From Hydrogenophaga sp. (GTDB lineage: Bacteria; Pseudomonadota; Gammaproteobacteria; Burkholderiales; Burkholderiaceae_C): a DNA stretch of 39,651 nucleotides. Both the position numbers and the translations under genes were made by a program. The first letter of the stretch is position 1, and every line of letters starts with the position of its first letter. Below the pieces are notes generated by a model. That model was not told the origin of the DNA, made no database searches, and saw only the letters and a list, made by a program, of their open reading frames with translations. Shown here piece by piece: positions 23,494-32,200 of the stretch. The stretch lies in NCBI GenBank assembly GCA_018335615.1, contig JAGXRS010000297.1:1-39651 (forward strand), in the 5' to 3' direction.

Positions 23494-25614
23494 ATGAGCG
23501 ATGCCACTGCGGGCGAGGCGAGCGCCGATGCCATTCATTTCACCGCCGTGATCGGCGGACTGTGCGCTTACCATCGACGCCCCTTTGATGCAGAACTCTT
23601 AAGGCAACACTTCCCAGTACCACGCGGCGTTGAAACGGTCCTCGGTGCTCTGCGGAAGTTAGGCTTCCATGCAAAGATGCGTCAATGTCCCACCGCGCGT
23701 CTGTCTCGACAATCATTTCCCCTGATTGCCTTCCGTCGTGACGGCAATCCGGTGCTTGTGCTTGCTTGGACGGATGGCAAGCCGGTCGTATGGAACGGCT
23801 CTGGAGCTCCAAAATCCCAGCCAGCCGAAGAGTTTGGTCAGGACTACAACGGCTCGATTGTCCAAGCCCGTGCACAAGAAAAGCCAGCAATCGATCCCGA
23901 CGGTGCGAACAGACCACAGGAGTTTGGATTCAGATGGTTCGTTCCCGAACTGCTGAAGCACAAGTCGGTTTGGCAACAGGTGCTCCTGGCTTCGCTATTC
24001 CTGCAGTTGCTGGCACTGGCCTTTCCTCTTATCACGCAGACGGTCGTCGACAAAGTCGTTGTGCATCGTACACAGAGCACGTTGATGGTCTTGGGCGTGG
24101 CAATGGGAATCTTTGTGGTTTTCTCGGCCGTACTTGGCTGGACCCGACAGTACCTGGTGCTGCATACCGGCAACAGAGTAGATGCCGTGCTAGGAGCAGC
24201 GGTATTCGACCACTTGTTCAAGCTACCGGTAGGCTATTTTGAACGGCGGCCTACTGGCGTCATTGCTGCACGCATGCGTGGAGTGGAGACCATCCGGGAG
24301 TTCATTTCGTCAGCGGCGGTGAGTCTGGTGTTGGACATCCCGTTCTTGCTGATCGCATTAGCCATCATGTTTTTCTACTCGGTCACGCTCACACTGGTGG
24401 TGCTGGGCATTCTGACCGTGATCTGTGTCATCTCGCTCCTAATCGCACCAGTACTTCAGTCACGTCTCAACCAACAGTTCTTGCTTGGCGCACGCAACCA
24501 AGCCTTCTTGACCGAGCACGTAGCCGGACATGAAACCGTGAAAAGTCTGCAGATGGAACCGCAGTTGAACGCGCGATATGGCGATTACTTGGCCACCTAT
24601 CTTCAGTCCGGCTTCGCCACGAAACAGATCGGCAACACTTACCACACTGCAGCCAGTGCGCTCGAGCAGCTGATGACGGTCCTGGTACTGATGCTGGGTG
24701 CTTGGATCGTGATGAATCCCGCACCCGGCGGCCCCGTTTTCACCATCGGCATGCTGGTGGCCTTTCAGATGTTCGCCAGCCGCCTAAGTCAGCCGTTGCT
24801 GCGCATCGTTGGCCTCTGGCAACAATTCCAGGAGACGAGCCTTGCCGTGAAGCGCCTGGGCGACCTCATGAACGCACCGGCCGAGCCGTATGCCTTGGTT
24901 CCTGCGCGGCTTGCAGAACGTAAAGGCCGCATCGAATTCATGGGTGTTGGTTTCCGATATGGAGACGAGCTGCCGTGGCTGTACAGGGGCTTGGACCTTG
25001 TCATTGAGCCCGGACGCGCAGTGACCATCATGGGTCCAAGCGGCTCCGGAAAGTCAACTCTCGCCAAGCTCCTTCAGGGCTTCTATCGTCCCAGCGAGGG
25101 GGCGATTCGCGTCGACGGTGTTGACGTGCGCCACCAAGCAGCCAACGAGTTGCGCAGTTGCTTCGGCGTCGTGCCGCAAGAGACGGTGCTGTTCAGCGGA
25201 ACTATTCTCGACAATTTGCTGGCTGCATGCCCAGCAGCCACATTTCATGAGGTCGTACAAGCGTGCAAACGCGCCGAAATTCACGACACCATTGAGGCGC
25301 TTCCCCAAGGTTATCAGACCGAAGTCGGCGAGCGGGGCACTGGCTTGAGTGGTGGTCAGAAGCAGAGACTTGCGATCGCTCGCGCGCTGCTCAAACAGCC
25401 CAAGGTGCTGATCTTTGACGAGGCCACTTCAGCGCTCGATCCCGCGACCGCTGAAGCTTTTGGTTCGACCGTCAACCAACTGCGTGGCCATGTCACTTTG
25501 ATCTTCATTACGCATGCACTGCCGCGGACACTACAGGTAGACGAGGTGTACCTTGTGCGGGACGGCGTGTTGCGCAAACCGATCGCTCGTGTCAAAGAAG
25601 AGGCGCAGGCATGA
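23494..25614 (+). CDS. Type I secretion ABC transporter (HlyB-like) with C39-like domain
   Basis: A 706-aa inner-membrane exporter of RTX-type proteins. Residues 1-130 are a C39-peptidase-like domain. The catalytic cysteine position at the start of the domain is not a proper C39 motif (GGLCAYHRRPF), so it is most likely the non-cleaving CLD type found in HlyB that holds the substrate. A six-helix membrane domain spans about 155-440 (WQQVLLASLFLQLLALAFPL is very close to HlyB). The ATPase domain has Walker A GPSGSGKST (514-522), signature LSGGQ (618-622), Walker B with D642-E643 and switch histidine H674. The start codon follows a GGGGATGGG ribosome-binding site. It overlaps the HlyD-type gene by 4 bp (ATGA). 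The likely substrate is the RTX protein at 29287. No tolC-type outer-membrane gene is in the window. Confidence 0.92.
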   Translation: MSDATAGEASADAIHFTAVIGGLCAYHRRPFDAELLRQHFPVPRGVETVLGALRKLGFHAKMRQCPTARLSRQSFPLIAFRRDGNPVLVLAWTDGKPVVWNGSGAPKSQPAEEFGQDYNGSIVQARAQEKPAIDPDGANRPQEFGFRWFVPELLKHKSVWQQVLLASLFLQLLALAFPLITQTVVDKVVVHRTQSTLMVLGVAMGIFVVFSAVLGWTRQYLVLHTGNRVDAVLGAAVFDHLFKLPVGYFERRPTGVIAARMRGVETIREFISSAAVSLVLDIPFLLIALAIMFFYSVTLTLVVLGILTVICVISLLIAPVLQSRLNQQFLLGARNQAFLTEHVAGHETVKSLQMEPQLNARYGDYLATYLQSGFATKQIGNTYHTAASALEQLMTVLVLMLGAWIVMNPAPGGPVFTIGMLVAFQMFASRLSQPLLRIVGLWQQFQETSLAVKRLGDLMNAPAEPYALVPARLAERKGRIEFMGVGFRYGDELPWLYRGLDLVIEPGRAVTIMGPSGSGKSTLAKLLQGFYRPSEGAIRVDGVDVRHQAANELRSCFGVVPQETVLFSGTILDNLLAACPAATFHEVVQACKRAEIHDTIEALPQGYQTEVGERGTGLSGGQKQRLAIARALLKQPKVLIFDEATSALDPATAEAFGSTVNQLRGHVTLIFITHALPRTLQVDEVYLVRDGVLRKPIARVKEEAQA

Positions 25615-26960
25615 AGCTGGACGCGGAAGCAATCGAATTCGCCCCTGGCCTGCTCGGAATCCAGGAGAGTCCGCCGCCCAAGATGCCGCGGGCCGTAATC
25701 TACAGCGTGGTCTTGCTCTGCACGACGCTGCTGATATGGGCAACTGTTGGCCGACTCGACATCGTCGCCGTGGCCGAAGGCAAGCTGGTGCCTCAGACCT
25801 ATGTGAAGATCGTGCAGCCAGCGGAGGCGGGAATCATCACCGAGATATTGGTGAAGGAAGGAGATGCCGTTGAAGCTGGCCAGGTGCTGGTGCGGCTTGA
25901 TCCCACGCTCATGGGCGCCGATCAGCAAGCATTGGCGCACGAACTGGCAGTGCACCGTTTAACCCTGCGACGCATCGATGCCGAGCTCGCGGGGGCACCG
26001 CTTCTCGCGCAGGCAGGCGACGATCCGGTGCTGCTCACGCAGATGCAGATGCAGGGTGCGCAGCGGCGTCAAGCTTACCAAGACGCACTGGCGCAAGAGG
26101 CTGCGCAACGACGCCGGCTGGAGCAGGATCTCTCTGCCTCCCAGGAGACGCTGAAGAAGCTCAGGATCACCCTCCCCAGCTACGAACAATCTGCAAGCGC
26201 CCACCGCAAGCTGGTGGCGGAAGGCTTCCTCAGCCCACTCGCCGGTAACGAGAAGGAGCGCGAAGCGATCGAGAAAGAACAGGATCTCAAGTCGCAGGCC
26301 GCCATCGCCGAGGGGCTCGTTGCTGGCATTGCAGCACAAGACAAAAAGATCGCCGCGCTCACCAGCAACTATCGAAGCCAGCTGCTGACTGAACGCACAG
26401 ATGTCATGTCGAGCTTCTCCAAGCTGGAACAGGACGCGCGCAAGGCCGGCTTTCGCCAGACGCTGCTGGAGCTGCGCGCACCCCAGGCCGGTGTAGTGAA
26501 GGACCTTGCCACAACCAGCCGCGGAGCCGTGGTGCAGCCGGGCATGGTGTTACTGACACTGGTACCCCAGGGGGAGCAACTGGTGGCAGAAGTGCAGATC
26601 CGGAACGAGGATGTCGGCTTCGTGCAACCTGGGCAGGAGGTGCAATTGAAGCTGGCCGCGTTCCCGTTCCAGAAATACGGGTTGATGCAAGGGACGGTGC
26701 AAACCGTCGCTGCGGATGCTCAAGCCATGACCCAGAACAGTGGTATGAACCTGCCTCCTGCTGCGGCGACCGGCTACAAAGCCATTGTGAAGTTGCAATC
26801 ACAACAACTCGAAATGCAGCGGGGCGATGAGGTGAAGCGCTACGCGCTTGATCCAGGAATGCAAGTGGCCGCCGAGATCAAGCAAGGGCACCGCACGGTA
26901 ATGGAGTACCTGCTCAGCCCGGTGAGCAAGACGGTACATGAGGCGGGAAGGGAGCGGTAA
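25611..26960 (+). CDS. Type I secretion periplasmic adaptor (HlyD family)
   Basis: A 449-aa membrane fusion protein linking the ABC exporter to an outer-membrane channel. It has a short cytosolic N-terminus (about 27 residues), a single membrane helix (28-46, IYSVVLLCTTLLIWATV), a first lipoyl half-motif (VQPAEAGIITEILVKEGDAV), and a long coiled-coil hairpin (about 100-280, rich in Glu/Gln/Leu). The second lipoyl half (LELRAPQAGVVKDLAT) and a C-terminal beta-barrel domain follow (VAEVQIRNEDVGFVQPGQEV). Length and order match HlyD. Its start overlaps the stop of the ABC transporter gene (ATGA), so the pair is one operon. Confidence 0.93.
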   Translation: MKLDAEAIEFAPGLLGIQESPPPKMPRAVIYSVVLLCTTLLIWATVGRLDIVAVAEGKLVPQTYVKIVQPAEAGIITEILVKEGDAVEAGQVLVRLDPTLMGADQQALAHELAVHRLTLRRIDAELAGAPLLAQAGDDPVLLTQMQMQGAQRRQAYQDALAQEAAQRRRLEQDLSASQETLKKLRITLPSYEQSASAHRKLVAEGFLSPLAGNEKEREAIEKEQDLKSQAAIAEGLVAGIAAQDKKIAALTSNYRSQLLTERTDVMSSFSKLEQDARKAGFRQTLLELRAPQAGVVKDLATTSRGAVVQPGMVLLTLVPQGEQLVAEVQIRNEDVGFVQPGQEVQLKLAAFPFQKYGLMQGTVQTVAADAQAMTQNSGMNLPPAAATGYKAIVKLQSQQLEMQRGDEVKRYALDPGMQVAAEIKQGHRTVMEYLLSPVSKTVHEAGRER

Positions 26961-27061
26961 TGGCGGTGGCACCTCCACTTCATTTTCGGCAATAGTCCCC
27001 TTTGCTCTACATGGATTTGCTGATAGATTAAAAAATTACAAAAGCAAAAGGGGAGGAAGAG

Positions 27062-27325
27062 GTGGAAAACCTTGCGATCACCGCCAGGCGATCAGAGCTA
27101 CGCGACACATTGAATGCCTACGAAGCGGCATTCAATGTTGTGAGATACCCCCTCCGCATTGAGGACCCTGTGCACGTCGCACAGTTACAACAAATCGCAA
27201 CCAATCCAGCGATCCCCGCGCATCGGCTGGATTTACCTCTTTGCCTCGCACTGGTTGGCTTTTGGGCTCATCGCCCTGCTCGTGTTGGCCCTGCCATGAG
27301 CGATGTTCAGCAAGGTCGGCATTGA
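27062..27325 (+). CDS. Small unrecognised ORF at a sequence junction
   Basis: A GTG at 27062, 5-7 bp after a strong GGGGAGGA ribosome-binding site, opens 87 codons (MENLAITARRSELRDTLNAY...). The first 50 or so residues look protein-like; the tail does not. From about 27200 the other plus frame reads IGWIYLFASHWLAFGLIALL and then stops at TGA 27297-27299, like the final membrane helix of a lost gene. So the ORF probably crosses a recombination junction between the cargo and the flanking DNA and may not encode a functional product. A perfect 12-bp stem-loop lies inside it. Confidence 0.33.
   Translation: MENLAITARRSELRDTLNAYEAAFNVVRYPLRIEDPVHVAQLQQIATNPAIPAHRLDLPLCLALVGFWAHRPARVGPAMSDVQQGRH
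27107..27138. repeat. Perfect 12-bp inverted repeat (stem-loop)
   Basis: ACATTGAATGCC at 27107-27118 and its exact reverse complement at 27127-27138 flank an 8-nt loop. No T tract follows on either strand, so it is not a standard terminator. It lies close to the probable island/flank junction and could be a recombination site, a protein-binding site or an mRNA structure. Confidence 0.7.
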
Positions 27326-27342
27326 GGCCGACCCCACATCGC

Positions 27343-28641
27343 ATGAACGATAGCCCAAGCGTGGTTCGGCAGCGCCGCATCCTGGTCATCCACCAGAACT
27401 TCCCCGGCCAGTTCCGCCATGTGCTGGCCACCCTGCAGGGCCGGGCCGACGTGGAAGTGATCGGCATCGGGCGTGAAGGCGCGCCCGGCATGCCCGGGGT
27501 TCAGTGGCTGCGCTACAAAACCCACCGAGCCGCCGCCAAGGAAACTCACCCCTACTGCCGCAGCTTCGAAAACGCCGTGCTGCACGGCCAGGCGGTGTGC
27601 CGCCTGCTCATGCAGCTCAAAGACCAGGGCTTTGTGCCCGACGTGGTGCTGGCCCACCCCGGCTGGGGCGAAACCCTCTACCTGCGCGAGGTCTTCCCCC
27701 AGGCCAAATTGATCCACCTGTGCGAATGGTTCTACGACGCCAATGGCCCCGACATGGGCTTTGACCCCGAGTTCCCGGTGGCGCTAGACGACCGGCTGCG
27801 CGTGAGCACCTGGCGCGCCCACCACCTGCTGGCGCTGGATCAGTGCGACGTGGCCATCGCCCCCACCCAGTGGCAAAAGAGCCAGTTCCCCGCCATTTAC
27901 CAGCCCAAGATCCAGGTGCTGCACGAAGGCATTGCCACCGATGTGCTCGGCCCCGACCCGCAAGCCGAACTGACCCTGCCCAACGGCCAGGTGCTCAAAG
28001 CGGGCGACCCCGTGGTTACCTACGTGGCCCGCAACCTGGAGCCGTACCGGGGTTTCCACGTGTTCATGCGTTGCCTGCCGGCCCTGCTGGCGGCCCACCC
28101 CACGTGTCAGGTGCTCATCGTCGGTGGTGACGAGGTCAGCTACGGCCGGGTACCGAAGAATGCCAAAAGCTGGCGCGAAGCGCTGCTGCGCGAAGTGAAC
28201 ATCGACACCAGCAGCGAGACGGGGCGGGTGAACTTCTTGGGCAAGCTGCCCTACGCGCAATACCGCCGGGTACTGCAGGTCTCGGCGGTCCACGTCTACC
28301 TCACCTATCCCTTCGTGCTGTCCTGGTCCCTGCTGGAAGCGCTGGCCAGTGGCTGTGCGGTGGTGGCTTCAGACACCGCGCCGGTGCGCGAAGTGATCCG
28401 GCATGGGGAGAACGGATGGCTGGTGAGCTTCTTTGATGGGGCGCGGCTGGTGGACGCAGTGGGCAAGGTGCTGTCTGATCAAACCGGCATGCGGGCCATG
28501 CGGCTGGCTGCGGTGGAATCGGTCAAAGAGTGGTTTGCGCAGGCGGCCGGAACAGCAGGGTATTTGGATGCGTTGGGCCTTCAGACCGGCTCGGCCGCCA
28601 CGGTGAAAACGGTCAGCGAAACTTCAGCGGAGGCAACATGA
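27343..28641 (+). CDS. Family-4 glycosyltransferase
   Basis: A 432-aa GT-B fold enzyme. It starts MNDSPSVVRQRRILVIHQNFPGQ, with the N-terminal Rossmann strand ILVIHQNFPGQFRH and a WGETLYLREVFPQ acceptor-side region. The C-terminal donor-binding domain shows VTYVARNLEPYRGFHVFM, NFLGKLPYAQYRRVL and the E-x7-E-like motif in SWSLLEALASGCAVVASDTAPVRE. It transfers an activated sugar, donor and acceptor unknown. The GC-rich codon use contrasts with the genes before it, suggesting this side is closer to the resident genome. It sits between the secretion genes and the RTX gene, so it could modify the exported protein or a surface polysaccharide. It is followed after 37 bp by a lipoprotein gene. Confidence 0.88.
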   Translation: MNDSPSVVRQRRILVIHQNFPGQFRHVLATLQGRADVEVIGIGREGAPGMPGVQWLRYKTHRAAAKETHPYCRSFENAVLHGQAVCRLLMQLKDQGFVPDVVLAHPGWGETLYLREVFPQAKLIHLCEWFYDANGPDMGFDPEFPVALDDRLRVSTWRAHHLLALDQCDVAIAPTQWQKSQFPAIYQPKIQVLHEGIATDVLGPDPQAELTLPNGQVLKAGDPVVTYVARNLEPYRGFHVFMRCLPALLAAHPTCQVLIVGGDEVSYGRVPKNAKSWREALLREVNIDTSSETGRVNFLGKLPYAQYRRVLQVSAVHVYLTYPFVLSWSLLEALASGCAVVASDTAPVREVIRHGENGWLVSFFDGARLVDAVGKVLSDQTGMRAMRLAAVESVKEWFAQAAGTAGYLDALGLQTGSAATVKTVSETSAEAT

Positions 28642-28678
28642 ACGAATGGACCATGGGCCTTGTTTTGGGGGGCACTTC

Positions 28679-29275
28679 ATGATTCGCAGAGCTCAATACG
28701 GGGTTTTGATCGGAGTTGCAATTTTTCTACTCAGTGCATGCAGCAAGACCGTGACCTGGGAAGAAGAGGTGCCGCTCAATACCGGGGAGGTGATTTGGGT
28801 CAAGAGAACCGTGACTTACAAATTGCAAGGTGATTCGGGGAATCCTCTTGACATTGCCTACCGGCCCGATTGGACGGAAATGCTGGAGTTCACGTGGCAG
28901 GGCAAAAAATACTGGTATACCGGTGATGCAGCCTTAATGCTGTTGGCAATTTCACCAAAGAGTCTGCAGCCCGTCTTGGTTGCAAAAGCCTCTAGCAAAC
29001 AGTGGAGTAGGCAAAACGACTATCAATGTACAACTCCATTTTATGTTCAATTCGTACCCACCGAAGATGGCCGGAATTGGTCGTGGCCACCGAATATTGA
29101 ACCATGGTTGTTCGGACTGCCTTACAACATAATGCAGCGTACGCCTGGCCTTCAGGAAGGGAAAAGCAAATATTTAGCTAGTCAGCGTCTAGAACGTGAT
29201 CGTGTCCTTACACATCAATCGCCATCACTGGCTCGAGTGGAATCGGATTACAGTTTTAATCAGTGCAAGAAATAG
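28679..29275 (+). CDS. Small lipoprotein of unknown function
   Basis: A 198-aa product from ATG 28679 (MIRRAQYGVLIGVAIF). The N-terminus is a lipoprotein signal peptide with lipobox LSAC, cysteine at about residue 21, so the mature protein is lipid-anchored, probably in the outer membrane. The mature part has several Trp/Tyr-rich segments (VTWEEEVPLNTGEVIWVKR, WQGKKYWYTGDAALMLL) and no catalytic motif. Similar short lipoproteins occur beside RTX or lipase genes, but a specific function is not known. It lies 11 bp upstream of the RTX gene and is probably co-transcribed with it. AT content is clearly higher than in the glycosyltransferase gene. Confidence 0.75.
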   Translation: MIRRAQYGVLIGVAIFLLSACSKTVTWEEEVPLNTGEVIWVKRTVTYKLQGDSGNPLDIAYRPDWTEMLEFTWQGKKYWYTGDAALMLLAISPKSLQPVLVAKASSKQWSRQNDYQCTTPFYVQFVPTEDGRNWSWPPNIEPWLFGLPYNIMQRTPGLQEGKSKYLASQRLERDRVLTHQSPSLARVESDYSFNQCKK

Positions 29276-29286
29276 GGAGATAGAAA

Positions 29287-32200
29287 GTGGCCTCAACTCA
29301 AGACTACGCAATACTTTCGCTATATGTGTACGATGTCCGTGAGGACGATATAAATCGTCCCAATTTACCAGCAGGCTGGACCGAAATCGAACTCAAGACT
29401 GACAATTTTGACGGCTTTTCCTACGGCATCTTCAAAGGACCGGGCGGAGAAATCGTCCTGGCCTACACCGGGACCAACGAGGGTATTGACTGGGTGTCGA
29501 ACATCACCGGCGGCTTGGGCCTGGGATCGGTACAAGCCTCGGCGGCAGCGGTGGTTTTCGCGCAAGCCCGAGAGCAGTATGGCGCCAACATTACGCTGAC
29601 TGGCCACAGTTTGGGTGGTGGTCTCGCTTCCATCATGTCAGTGTGGTTCAACCGACCTGCAGTAGTGTTCGACCATGCCGCTTTTGAACTGGCGGCGCGC
29701 AATCCGCTGTTTGTTCAAGCGTCCAAGGTGGCTCTGGCCCTAGGTGGTTTTGAGCTTGGGGAGTTTTTGAGCTACGACGGAATCCTGAACTTCGCCACGC
29801 GTGAACTCAATGTGCAAGGGCACCACATTGAAGGTGAAGCCCTTCAGTATTTGCGCGCGTCAGCGCCCACCATTGGTGGCAGTGATGCCCTCAGCGTAGG
29901 CGAAGGCCTGGATTCGGTCCAACTGCATTCCATGGCGCTGTACGTGGTCGCAAAGATGAGCCCGAGCTTCGTGCAAGCCACGCTTCAGTCTGCGTATTTC
30001 CTTCCTGCGATCGTCGATACGAACCTCTACAACACGAGTACGAAGGAAAGCAGCGAAAAAAACTTCCTCATCGACCTCATCCGCAGCGAACAGGCCAAAA
30101 TCGGCAACGGCAAGCTCAGCCACTTCGCGGCCGACCTACACCGGCTGGGGCAAGACCTCACCGGCCTGAACGAAGCCGCCCAAAAGGCCATCGTGGCCCA
30201 GGGGGTGGAGTGGTACTACTGGCAAGGCACCGACTACGCGGGGCAAGAGTTCTCCACCCGAGACGGCGCCGTGCTGCAGTACACCAGCGCCCAGGGCGCC
30301 CACCTGCCCGGCGCGCTTGACCGGGCCTCCAGTTATGTGCGCCCCTGGCTTGACGCGCTGTACACCGCCAACACGGGCGACACCCGGTTTGCGCCCATGG
30401 GCACCGGTTTTGCGCAATGGAACGTGGCCACCAGCGCCACCACCGGCGCCGTGGCCACCGCCCGCGACCTGGACAAAACCCAGATGTTCATCGGCCAGAG
30501 CGGCAACGACACCTTCAACGGCGGGCATAGAGCAGATGTGATGTTTGCGGGTGCGGGCAATGACAGCCTGAGTGGCGGCAATGGCAACGACATGCTGTAT
30601 GGAGGAGTTGGAGACGACACCCTCATCGGCGGCGGTGGTAACGATTGGCTTTATGGAGGTGCGGGCAACGACCGCTACGAATTCAGCGGCAGCTTTGGAT
30701 CAGATACCGTCCTGGACGCTGATGGTCAAGGGAGTATCTGGGTAAGCGGCGTCCAGCTCACCGGCGGCGAGAAGCTGGGCGCCAATGTCTGGACCGACAA
30801 GCAGTGGACCTATTACCTCACCGCCACCGGCGACCTGATCATCAGCAAGGCCGACAGCAATGACCGCCTTATCGTGCGCGGCTGGCAGTCCAAGGATGCC
30901 AAACTCGGCATTGACTTAAAAGACGCCGCGGCCGCGCCGCCTCCTCCGACGAGCAACATCGTCACCGGCACCCAAGACGCCGACACTCTCCGCGGCACCG
31001 CTGCCAACGACCTCATCCAGGGTTTTGCCGAGGACGATTGGATCGACGCCAGCCAGGGTGGCAACGATTTCATCGAGGCCGGTTCCGGTCGCGACTTCGT
31101 GGGCGCGGGCCACGGGAACGACACCATCATCGGCGGTACCGGGCGAGACGTGCTGTTCGGCCGCGGCGGCGAGAACGAGATCTGGGGAGGCGACAAGACC
31201 GACTTCGACACCGTCCACAACCAGACCGAGGCCGCTGCGGACGATGAAGCCGACATGTTGAGCGGAGTCGGCGGCGCCGACACGCTGTACGGGGGAGCGG
31301 GGAACGACGCACTCTTTGGCGGCGGTGGCGGCGACTTGATCGTCGCCGGGGCCGGGAACGACAACATATTGGCGGACCACCACCCCGGCACCACCAATGT
31401 CCTGAACTGGCAGCTGGAGCGCGGAATTGAGGTCGAGTCCGATGGCTCTAGCAGCTTCGTCCTTACCTTCATAAACACCAACGCCCTGTACAGCCCGGAA
31501 CCGGGCAACGACATCATTTTTGCCGGCGCCGGAGACGACTGGGTGACCGCCGGCGCTGGGGACGACATAGTGGAGGGTGGGGGAGACAACGACCTGGTCT
31601 GGGGCATGGCCGGCGATGATGTGATCGTCGGCGGAGAGGGTAATGACCGCCTACAGGGCGACGGCACATACCACAGCATGTCATCGCTCGACTACACGCC
31701 GCCGGCTCAACATGGCAACGACACCCTCTATGGCGGCAGCGGTAACGACACGCTTATCGGCGACGGAGGTGACGACACGTTATTCGGCGGCACTGGGGAC
31801 GATCGCCTGGAGGGCGACGCTGGTCAGCTGGAAGGGCAGTACCACGGCCATGACTACCTCGAAGGCGAGGATGGCACCGACACGCTAGTCGGAGGCGGCG
31901 GCAACGACACGCTGTACGGCGGAATCGACAACGATTTGATGGCCGGCGACGCTTCCGACCTGGAGGGGCAGTACCACGGCCATGACTACCTCGACGGCGA
32001 GGATGGCACCGACACACTCGTCGGAGGCGGCGGCAACGACACGCTGTACGGCGGAATCGGCAACGATTTGATGGCCGGGGACGCTTCCGACCTGGAGGGG
32101 CAGTACCACGGCCATGACTACCTCAACGGCGAGGATGGCACCGACACACTCGTCGGAGGCGGCGGCAACGACACACTGTACGGCGGGATCGGCAACGATC

